Source: CAXCDZ01 sp963981525 (GTDB lineage: Bacteria > Patescibacteriota > Microgenomatia > UBA1400 > UBA12108). From it: a stretch of 8,759 nucleotides of DNA. Both the position numbers and the translations under genes were made by a program. Below the pieces are notes generated by a model. The model ran no database searches. It was given only the letters and a program-made list of their open reading frames with translations, and was not told the origin of the DNA. Every line of letters starts with the position of its first letter. Within the stretch, counting starts at the first letter, position 1. The DNA lies in contig CAXCDZ010000033.1 in assembly GCA_963981525.1 (NCBI GenBank), positions 1 to 8,759 of the forward strand. The letters run 5' to 3'. Below, in pieces: positions 1 to 6,600 of the stretch.

Positions 1-752
1 AGTTTGGCTCTAGCTCCACCAGCGATCTCGCCGCCTTCTTGGGCATCCTGCTTGAGTTTGGTGTAACCCTGAGAGTCCTCTGTGCGATGGATTTCGGTGG
101 TGGCGCGCTCACCAAGCATGGTAAAGATGAGCTCGAGATCATCCATGTGATCGCGAAGATTGTGATGCTTAAGTCCCTTGATTTTCTTATACTCGGACGG
201 GGTCACGCCAAAAGTAGCTTTGCTGATCTCGGCAGTGAGTATCTGGTACTCCCGATCTTCTTTGGCTCCCCGCTGTTGCCACTCTTCTGTGAGATCTTCG
301 CGAATAGCGATGCCTCGCATTCTTTTTTCGATCCAGCTATCAGGATATCCCTTAGCCTTATAGAGGGCACGAGTTCTTTTGGTAGCGAGTTCTGGATCCT
401 CGATCTCCTTGACTCTTTCGTAGCCGACTTTGGCTAGCCAGCGTTTGAATGGTTCGGCTTTTTTACTTGGAATAGACTGGATGATACGGAAAACTGTCTC
501 TGTGTTGGCGCAGTCAGTTGAGCGCATTTTTCTATCTGGAGCTGTAAGTTTCAACTGTCCGATTTTTTCGGACACTTGATTACCTTCAGCTTGCATCTTA
601 TGTTTGAGATCACTCCAGTATTTGCGAGGTCGATCAGTGCCAGTGAGAGCTTGAATAATATCAATTACAGAAAACCACCACTCGTTATTGTGAATGGTTT
701 TTCTGATTTGTTTCTGGCGGAAGATGGCGATGCGAGTATCTGTTGTGCTCAT
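1..752 (-). CDS. BRO-N / phage antirepressor-like protein, 3' end cut by window edge
   Basis: The minus strand is open from an ATG at 752-750 to the left edge, giving 250 complete codons with no stop. The N-terminal part (about residues 10-110) resembles the BRO-N domain of prophage antirepressors, with NEWWFSVIDIIQALTG at 23-38 and RPRKYWSDLK at 41-50. The C-terminal part has features I recall from chromosomal BRO/DinD-like proteins: FGVTPSEYKK (181-190), LRDHMDDLELIFTMLGERA (199-217) and EGGEIAGGARAK (239-250). Relatives usually end a few dozen residues after this last motif, so little is missing. BRO-N domains bind DNA in phage and viral proteins; the role of such stand-alone bacterial copies is not established, and I infer only a DNA-binding or regulatory one. 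The gene diverges from tgt. No phage genes are visible nearby. The start is supported by a promoter placed directly before it and by the absence of a better in-frame ATG. Confidence 0.8.
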   Translation of the reverse strand, partial: MSTTDTRIAIFRQKQIRKTIHNNEWWFSVIDIIQALTGTDRPRKYWSDLKHKMQAEGNQVSEKIGQLKLTAPDRKMRSTDCANTETVFRIIQSIPSKKAEPFKRWLAKVGYERVKEIEDPELATKRTRALYKAKGYPDSWIEKRMRGIAIREDLTEEWQQRGAKEDREYQILTAEISKATFGVTPSEYKKIKGLKHHNLRDHMDDLELIFTMLGERATTEIHRTEDSQGYTKLKQDAQEGGEIAGGARAK

Positions 753-787
753 ACATTTATTTAATACCAAATACTACCCGAAGTCAA
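753..787 (-). promoter_or_regulatory. Promoter of the BRO-like gene, predicted leaderless
   Basis: On the minus strand, TTGACT (782-787, 5 of 6 to the -35 consensus) is followed after exactly 17 bases by TTAAAT (759-764, 4 of 6 to the -10 consensus). Only six bases separate the -10 box from the ATG at 752, so transcription should begin at or next to the start codon. No Shine-Dalgarno sequence precedes the ATG, which agrees with a leaderless mRNA. This is a reading by eye without measured start sites. Confidence 0.55.
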
Positions 788-800
788 GATAATCATGACG

Positions 801-806
801 TATAAT
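801..806 (+). promoter_or_regulatory. -10 box of tgt (perfect TATAAT), predicted leaderless
   Basis: A perfect TATAAT lies seven bases before the tgt ATG at 814, which puts the expected transcription start at about 812-814. No convincing -35 box lies 16 to 18 bases upstream, where the sequence is close to CCGAAG. A GAGG at 809-812 is only one base from the ATG and cannot work as a normal Shine-Dalgarno sequence. The box lies inside the 61-base spacer shared with the divergent BRO-like gene, so the two promoters are back to back and may compete for polymerase. Confidence 0.5.
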
Positions 807-813
807 GTGAGGC

Positions 814-1866
814 ATGCGAAAATTACCCCCCTACCCCATCTTCTTCCCTGACGCGACGCGCGGGATGGTGCGGGGACTGGATAATCAGGATACTGAGAAA
901 ACTGGAACTCCGGGGGTGCTAGTCAATACGTACCACCTTTGGCGAATGATCCCTGAGGAACAGATGAAGACGATGGGAGGAGTGAAAAAGCTGATGAACT
1001 ATCAGGGAGCGGTGATCAGTGACTCTGGTGGGTTCCAGGTAATGTCGATAGTTAAGAAAGGCGGTGGGAAGGTGCGAGATGAGGGGGTGTGGTTTAAGCC
1101 CGAGAACTCACCGCGGATCCTACTGACTCCAGAGATCTCGATCCGATATCAGATGGCTATGCAGACTGATCTCATGGTGGTACTGGATGACTTTACGACT
1201 CCTACAGCTAATATGTGGGAGGCGAGAGAGACTGTGGGGCGGACTATCGAGTGGGCCAAGAGGAGTAAGGATGAGTACGAGCGAATCGTAAAAGAAGAAA
1301 AAATTAGTGAGGCAGATCGACCCCACTTAATCGGAGTGGTGCAAGGTGGATATGATCAGAAACTCAGGAAAGAGTGTGCGGAGAGATTAATTGAGATTGG
1401 GTTTGATGGGCTCGGGTACGGAGGATGGCCACTAACCCCTGATGGAGAGTTTGATTATGAGTCAGCTCGCACGATTGCTGACGCGGCGCCTGAGGGATAC
1501 TTGCTATATGGACTGGGGATCGGGAAGCCGGAGGATATCGTGGGATGCTCGCGACTGGGATACAACGTGTATGACTGTGTGTTACCCACCAGAGACGCGA
1601 GGCACGGCCGGTTGTACAAGTGGACAGAAGGAGTTAATAATCTGGAGGGGAAAGAGTTCTATGAGTATTATGTGCCTGCTAAGGCGAAGCACAAGAATGA
1701 TATGTCGTCAGTAGACAAGAATTGTAGCTGTCAGTTGTGTTCTAACTATTCGCGCGCTTACCTGCATCACTTATTCAAAGTCGGGGACTCACTGGCAGCC
1801 AGGCTCGCAACGATCCACAATATGACATTCTACGGTGAATTAATGAAGAAACTAAAAAGCGCCTAA
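814..1866 (+). CDS. tgt: tRNA-guanine transglycosylase (TGT), short and with atypical substrate loop
   Basis: The 350-residue product belongs to the TGT family, which replaces guanine 34 in GUN-anticodon tRNAs with a queuosine precursor. Family residues, compared with remembered Zymomonas mobilis numbering, are: SDSGGFQ at 69-75 (D70 = D102), LDD at 124-126 (D125 = D156), VVQGG at 175-179 (Q177 = Q203), and YDCVLPTR at 253-260 with the nucleophile D254 (= D280). The zinc site is complete: C304, C306, C309 and H335. The usual GGLAVGE loop reads GGWPLTP at 203-209, and the cysteine of DEC is F127. The N-terminus lacks about 30 residues of the classical enzyme and cannot be extended, because an in-frame TGA lies at 808-810. 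The C-terminus is about 20 residues short. No other queuosine gene is in the window. The TGT fold is secure; the exact base inserted is not. Confidence 0.9.
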   Translation: MRKLPPYPIFFPDATRGMVRGLDNQDTEKTGTPGVLVNTYHLWRMIPEEQMKTMGGVKKLMNYQGAVISDSGGFQVMSIVKKGGGKVRDEGVWFKPENSPRILLTPEISIRYQMAMQTDLMVVLDDFTTPTANMWEARETVGRTIEWAKRSKDEYERIVKEEKISEADRPHLIGVVQGGYDQKLRKECAERLIEIGFDGLGYGGWPLTPDGEFDYESARTIADAAPEGYLLYGLGIGKPEDIVGCSRLGYNVYDCVLPTRDARHGRLYKWTEGVNNLEGKEFYEYYVPAKAKHKNDMSSVDKNCSCQLCSNYSRAYLHHLFKVGDSLAARLATIHNMTFYGELMKKLKSA

Positions 1867-2705
1867 AGAACTTTTTGAATATGATCTGTTAGATTTTCGT
1901 TTATTTGCCTGCCAGATAGTCGTGCAACCTGGTAGCCAAGATTATTGAGGAATCTGTCTTTGCGTACGTCGCGAGCCTGACTTTCCTTGCTAAGATGCCA
2001 GTATTCACCATCACATTCGATAACAAGATTTCTGTCCTCTAGAAAAAAATCTGCGTGGTAGCGACCGAATTTCTTTTCTTGAATAAAACTGATTCTGTGT
2101 AACTCGAGATATTTGCGAACCTTTTCTTCTAGAGAAGATTCGCCCTTAAAAAGAATGAAGCATGTTCGTGAACAAAACTTGCCCTTCCCCTTATTTGTTT
2201 CCCAAGTAGGAATATCAAACATTTTCTCACAGTGATGACACTGACGAGAGACAATGTCTGACATTGCTAAGTCACGACATTTTTTACTACAGTATATGGT
2301 CCGTATTGCGACTGATGGTGGTTTGATAATGATCGCATCACATTCTTTGCACCTGAGCTTAATCTTTATGGGGTAGTCTTTGTGCTGACACTTGCGTGAG
2401 CAGTATTGGCCGTATCCTTGCTTGACCAAGTAATTCTTGATTGCAAACTTAGTACCGCACTTGATGCAAACCTTCTGTTGCTTGAGTCTTGTAGATGTGC
2501 GATAACAATTCGTAGAGCAATAGTTTGTTTTTCTGACTAGATAGGGTAATTTCTCAAAACTCGTCCCACACCCATCACATATTACTTGTGTGCGTACACG
2601 AGAGTCTATAACCTTACATTTAACTGAACAATAAATCTTACCCTTTGACTCGGGTGGGATTGGTTGATTGCAAAGCTTGCATGTATTTCGTGTATTATTC
2701 GGCAT
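1863..2705 (-). CDS. Five-zinc-module protein with Vsr/DUF559-like nuclease domain (putative homing-type endonuclease)
   Basis: The 280-residue protein has two parts. Residues 9-182 hold five tandem CxxC-x(13-18)-CxxxC zinc modules: C9/12/26/30, C43/46/63/67, C80/83/102/106, C119/122/139/143 and C156/159/178/182. Residues 188-280 form a Vsr/DUF559-type PD-(D/E)XK-like nuclease. E193, D219 (HADFF) and H237 (IECDGEYWH) match the remembered spacing of Vsr E25-D51-H69, and DVRKDRFLNNLGYQVARL follows as in DUF559 proteins. Vsr-like EDxHD nucleases include homing endonucleases of the I-Bth0305I type. I infer that the zinc array binds DNA and the C-terminal domain cuts it. The target is unknown. Hand counts give about 40% GC against roughly 50% in neighbouring genes, suggesting acquisition. 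The gene lies directly after rpsG with its own promoter, and its last four bases overlap the 3' end of convergent tgt. The ATG at 2705 is set by that promoter and by the first cysteine pair close behind it. Confidence 0.85.
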   Translation of the reverse strand: MPNNTRNTCKLCNQPIPPESKGKIYCSVKCKVIDSRVRTQVICDGCGTSFEKLPYLVRKTNYCSTNCYRTSTRLKQQKVCIKCGTKFAIKNYLVKQGYGQYCSRKCQHKDYPIKIKLRCKECDAIIIKPPSVAIRTIYCSKKCRDLAMSDIVSRQCHHCEKMFDIPTWETNKGKGKFCSRTCFILFKGESSLEEKVRKYLELHRISFIQEKKFGRYHADFFLEDRNLVIECDGEYWHLSKESQARDVRKDRFLNNLGYQVARLSGRQINENLTDHIQKVL

Positions 2706-2722
2706 CTATTATCCATAATAGA
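2705..2722. repeat. 18-bp perfect palindrome over the -10 box and start codon
   Basis: TCTATTAT-CC-ATAATAGA is an inverted repeat with two 8-base arms and a 2-base centre. It covers the whole -10 box, the predicted transcription start and the first base of the nuclease ATG. This is a typical place for a repressor operator, and one candidate is self-control by the encoded DNA-binding protein. It could instead fold into a hairpin only if transcription started further upstream than predicted. The symmetry is read directly from the sequence; the operator role is inference. Confidence 0.55.
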
Positions 2723-2743
2723 CCCGAAAAAACACCTTGTCAA
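2715..2743 (-). promoter_or_regulatory. Strong sigma-70-type promoter of the zinc-module nuclease gene
   Basis: On the minus strand a perfect -35 TTGACA (2738-2743) is followed, after the ideal 17-base spacer, by TATTAT (2715-2720, 5 of 6 to the -10 consensus). The ATG at 2705 is nine bases beyond the -10 box, so the leader would be about 0 to 3 bases. No Shine-Dalgarno sequence is present. This is the best match to a housekeeping promoter in the window. It means the nuclease gene need not depend on read-through from the ribosomal operon. Confidence 0.75.
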
Positions 2744-2759
2744 TGAAAATCTGAAAGTG
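2727..2759 (-). terminator. Candidate intrinsic terminator of the rpoBC-rpsLG operon
   Basis: About 14 bases after the rpsG stop, the minus-strand RNA reads CACUUU (from 2759), a loop of about 15 bases, AAGGUG (2738-2733), then six U residues (2732-2727). The six-pair stem contains one G-U pair. It can be extended inward by a few more pairs if a bulge is allowed. The stem is weak for an intrinsic terminator, but its position just after the operon and the uninterrupted U-run support it. It overlaps the -35 box and spacer of the next gene's promoter. Confidence 0.4.
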
Positions 2760-2773
2760 AATTTAGACTTACC

Positions 2774-3250
2774 CTACCATCTAAAGTGACTAAATGCCTT
2801 ATTGGCATCTGCCATTCGGTGAACGTCGTCGCGTTTCTTGATTGAGGGACCTTCTTCTTTGTAGGCGTCCATTACTTCGGCTGCGAGTTTTTCGCCGTAG
2901 GTATGGTACTCGGAGTTACTGCGTGAGGCTGCGTAGTCGACTAGCCAGCGGATGGCGAGAGCGGACTGGCGGCGAGGAGTGACTGGCATAGGAACCTGGT
3001 AGGCGGCGCCACCAACACGGCGAGATCTAACCTCGACACGTGGTCTGATGTTTTCGAGTGCGGCAAGGAGGACGTCGAGAGGTTTTTCTTTTGTTTCTTT
3101 TTTGATGATGTCGAGTGCGTTGTAGACGTGGCGGACGGCGATGCTTTTTTTGCCACTAATCATGACTCTGTTGATAATCTTGGTTACCTCGACTGAGTTG
3201 TATCTGGGGTCGGGAATGACTTTTCTGATGGGTGCGCTTTTGGATCTCAT
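2774..3250 (-). CDS. rpsG: 30S ribosomal protein S7 (uS7)
   Basis: The 158-residue product is a full-length S7, the primary 16S rRNA-binding protein that starts assembly of the 30S head and contacts mRNA and tRNA near the E site. Recognisable S7 segments are PDPRYNS near residue 14, the SGKKSIA stretch near 32-38, ENIRPRVEVRSRRVGGAAYQ (66-85), RRQSALAIRWLV and the conserved end, RMADANKAFSHFRW. The ATG lies two bases after the rpsL stop, so translational coupling is likely. An AAGAGG at 3262-3267 is 11 bases upstream, a little far for a normal Shine-Dalgarno sequence. It ends the operon in this window; fusA, the common next gene in bacterial str operons, is absent. No anomaly is seen in the protein itself. 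Confidence 0.97.
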   Translation of the reverse strand: MRSKSAPIRKVIPDPRYNSVEVTKIINRVMISGKKSIAVRHVYNALDIIKKETKEKPLDVLLAALENIRPRVEVRSRRVGGAAYQVPMPVTPRRQSALAIRWLVDYAASRSNSEYHTYGEKLAAEVMDAYKEEGPSIKKRDDVHRMADANKAFSHFRW

Positions 3251-3252
3251 GG

Positions 3253-3663
3253 TTACTTGGGCCTCTTGGCTCCGTATTTACTACGTGAAGTTTTTCTACC
3301 CTCGACTCCTGCGGCGTCATATACACCGCGAACAATGTGATACTTAACACCTGGCAAGTCACGAACTCTCCCACCTCTGACTAGAACAACTGAGTGCTCG
3401 GCGAGGTTGTGACCCTCACCCATGATGTAGGCGGTGACTTCTTGTTTGTTGCTTAGCCTGACTCTAGCTACTTTACGTAGAGCGGAGTTAGGTTTTTTTG
3501 GAGTCATGGTCTTGACTACGGTGCAGACTCCCCTCTTTTGAGGTGAGGCATACTCGATGTGCTTGCGCTTGGCACTGTTGTAACCTTTGCGTAGCGCGAC
3601 GGCTTTGACTCGCTTTGTTCGTTTGGAACGTCCTTTTCGGACTAGTTGATTGACTGTTGGCAT
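3253..3663 (-). CDS. rpsL: 30S ribosomal protein S12 (uS12), with arginine at the streptomycin site
   Basis: The 136-residue product is S12 of the decoding centre. It starts MPTVNQLVRK and keeps SPQKRGVC (40-47), TPKKPNSALRK (54-64), GEGHNLAEHS (82-91) and SRSKYGAKRPK at the end. Compared with E. coli it has an insertion of about 13 residues around 20-38, rich in lysine and arginine, like the longer S12 of Firmicutes. The loop that reads RVKDLPG in E. coli reads RVRDLPG here, so R101 (codon CGT at 3361-3363) replaces the lysine whose change to arginine causes streptomycin resistance. The other classical site, in the TPKKPNS loop, is wild type. D102, the residue methylthiolated by RimO in E. 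coli, is present. The start follows the rpoC stop by 10 bases and has no clear Shine-Dalgarno sequence, so coupling to rpoC translation is likely. Confidence 0.97.
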   Translation of the reverse strand: MPTVNQLVRKGRSKRTKRVKAVALRKGYNSAKRKHIEYASPQKRGVCTVVKTMTPKKPNSALRKVARVRLSNKQEVTAYIMGEGHNLAEHSVVLVRGGRVRDLPGVKYHIVRGVYDAAGVEGRKTSRSKYGAKRPK

Positions 3664-3673
3664 ATCTGGTTTG

Positions 3674-6600
3674 CTATTGTATCACAGCCCTTTCTCTCTC
3701 AGTGGGGATGAGGCGTCCGATGATGACGTTTTCTTTGAGTCCGAGGAGGTTGTCTTCCTTGCCCTCTAGAGCAGCGGAAGCCAGGACACTCGTAGTCTGC
3801 TCGAAGGAACTTGCTGAGAGCCATGATTGGGTGTGGAGAGCGGCACGGGTAATCCCGAGCACTATAGTGGTTGCGGAAGCTGGTTCGCCTCCTGCAGCGA
3901 TCGTGGCGTCGTTCTCTACTTCGAAAGCGAACTTATCGACTACTTCGCCAGGAATTAGCTTGGTGTCACCGGAGTCTTCGATTGAGACTTTGGAACTCAT
4001 CTCACGCACCACGACTTCGAAGTGTTTGTCAGAGATTGGGATACCTTGAGACTCGTAGACTGCCTGGACTTCTTTGATGAGATATTCTTGAGTTGAGCGA
4101 ACACCTCTAACTCTAAGAACTTCTTTGATGTTTTGAGGGCCAGTAGCCAAGGGGGTTCCTGCGGCGATAAGCTCTTTGTCTTTGACCTCTAGAGTGAGTG
4201 TCATGGGTACGAAGTGATCTTCGATGAGCTCATTGTTACTGGTGCTAGTGACCGTGATTTTGTGACCATCTTTGACTTCTTCTACTTTGACTTTACCTGA
4301 GATTGTAGCCAAGGGAGCGACGATTTTTGGAGTGCGAGCCTCGAAAAGTTCCTCCACACGAGGGAGACCCTGAGTAACATCGAGTCCAACGATTCCACCA
4401 GAGTGTTTGACACGCATTGTGAGCTGAGTACCGGGCTCGCCAATTGACTGGGCGGCAATAACTCCAACGGGAGTACCAACCTCAACGAGAGAACGAGTAC
4501 TAAAGTCCCAACCATAGCAAGCTGCACATAACCCGTATCTTGCCTTACAGGTCAGAGGAGATCTGAGCTCAACGGAAGTGATCCCGAGCTTTTCGATCTC
4601 TTCGGCGAGTTCGTCAGAGATGATCTGGTTCTTTTTGACAAGAGCTTTTTTGGTCTTGGGATTTTTGATGAGCTTGGCAGATGTGCGACCAAGAAGGCGA
4701 TGTTTGAAGTGTTTGCCACGTGGTCCCTCGGCCTCAACTGTGATGGTATCAGTACTCTTACAATCATCTTCTCTGATGATGGCGGTGTGTGCGACGTCAA
4801 CTAAGCGGCGTGTGAGGTAACCTGCGTCGGCGGTTTTGAGCGCGGAGTCAGTAAGACCTTTGCGGGATCCACGACTTGAGGTAACGTATTCGAAGATTGA
4901 GAGGCCCTCGCGGAAGTTACTCTTGGTGGGCATCTCAACGATCTTACCTAGTGGATCCACTACGAGTCCACGCATAGCGGAGAGCTGTTTGACCTGATCT
5001 CTGCTTGCACGGGTTCCACCGGAATCAATGATGATCTTAACGGCGTTATTTTTCTCGAATTTGTCCCAAGTAGCGTTGGCGATTTTTTCGGTTGTGTTCA
5101 TCCAGACTTCGAAGGAGAGTCTGCGCTTTTCTTCGGTGGTGATCAAGCCCTGGTTGTAGGTCTCAAGGATCTGGTTGACTTCACCCTCTGCTTCTTTGAT
5201 CATCTGAGGTTTGTTGGTGATCATGATGTTGTCACTAACTGCAACGGAGAGACCGGAGATCGTGAGGTAGCGGAAGCCCATACTCTTGATTTCGTCAATG
5301 AGACTTGCGACTTTGTCGTTGTCAAAAAGCTTGATCGCATTTTTGATGATGTTGGTGATTTTTTTGGCTGTGATACTCTCATTCATGTAACGGAGCTCTT
5401 CTGGCAAGGCTTCGTTAAAGATGATTCTTCCGACAGAAGTCTCGATAATCTCTTGGTTGTAACGGATTTTGATAGGTTGGCGCAACTCAACTACACCAGT
5501 ATTCCAGGCAACTTGAGCCTCGTGAGAGGTAGCAAAAATTCCAGCATATAGTGAGAGCTCTGAATCTAGACTGGTGAGATAGTAACAACCGAGTGCCATT
5601 TCTTTGTTAGGAACTGCGATGGGAGTACCGTTGGCGGGTTTGAGGAGGTTGGATTTGGCCATCATGCGGTTACGAGCTTCCTCGGTGGCGGTTTCTGAGA
5701 GTGGGACGTGAATAGCCATCTGGTCACCATCAAAATCAGCGTTATATCCAGCACAAACACAAGGATGAAGCTGGATTGCGTTGCCCTCGACGAGGACTGG
5801 GTAGAATGCTTGGATACCTAGTTTGTGAAGAGTTGGGGCGCGGTTAAGGAGGACTGGGTGGTTTTTGGTAATGCGCTCCAGGATATCAAAGACTTCGGGC
5901 TCTCTGCGTTCGATTGCGTGTTTGGCGGATTTGACGTTGGGGGCGATGCCTCCTTCGATGAGTTCGCGCAAGACATATGGCTTGAACATCTCAAGCGCCA
6001 TATCCTTAGGGATACCACACTCTGAGAGACTGAGCTCAGGACCCACGACGATAACGGAGCGGCCGGAATAATCAACGCGCTTACCTAGGAGGTTTTGGCG
6101 GAAACGACCCTGCTTACCTGACAACATGTCAGAGAGTGAGCGGAGCTGTTTGACTGCGCGGCGGCGAGTGGTCTTGGCCTGAGAAGCGTCGATAAGTGAG
6201 TCTACTGCTTCTTGAAGCATGCGTTTCTCGTTACGGAGGATGATCTCGGGAGCCCCGAGATTGATGAGGTGGCGCAGACGATTGTTACGATTGATGACTC
6301 TTCTGTAGAGGTCATTCAAGTCAGAAGAGGCAAAGCGGCCACCTGAGAGTTGGACCATAGGTCTTAACTCTGGAGGAAGAACTGGGAGAGTGCGAAGAAT
6401 CATCCAAGCTGGATGAAGACCGGCATTCTTGATCCCGTCAACGACCTTGAGTCTTTTGGCGAGTTTGGTGCGTCTGGCAACTGAGGTCTCTTCTTTGACT
6501 CTAACTTTGAGGTCTTTGGCGAGTTTGTGGATATCGATGGTGTCAAGATACTCAAGAACTGACTCGGCACCCATACCGACTTTGAGGTGGTCAGTTGCCT

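Noticed and set aside
39..437. Open frame of 132 codons on the plus strand
   Set aside because: It is opposite the BRO-like gene, whose minus-strand frame is open for 250 codons and has recognisable motifs.
1854..1876. AAAAAG...CTTTTT inverted repeat across the convergent stop codons, considered as a bidirectional terminator
   Set aside because: The stem is only six pairs, almost all A-U, with an 11-base loop and no separate U-run; too weak to call.
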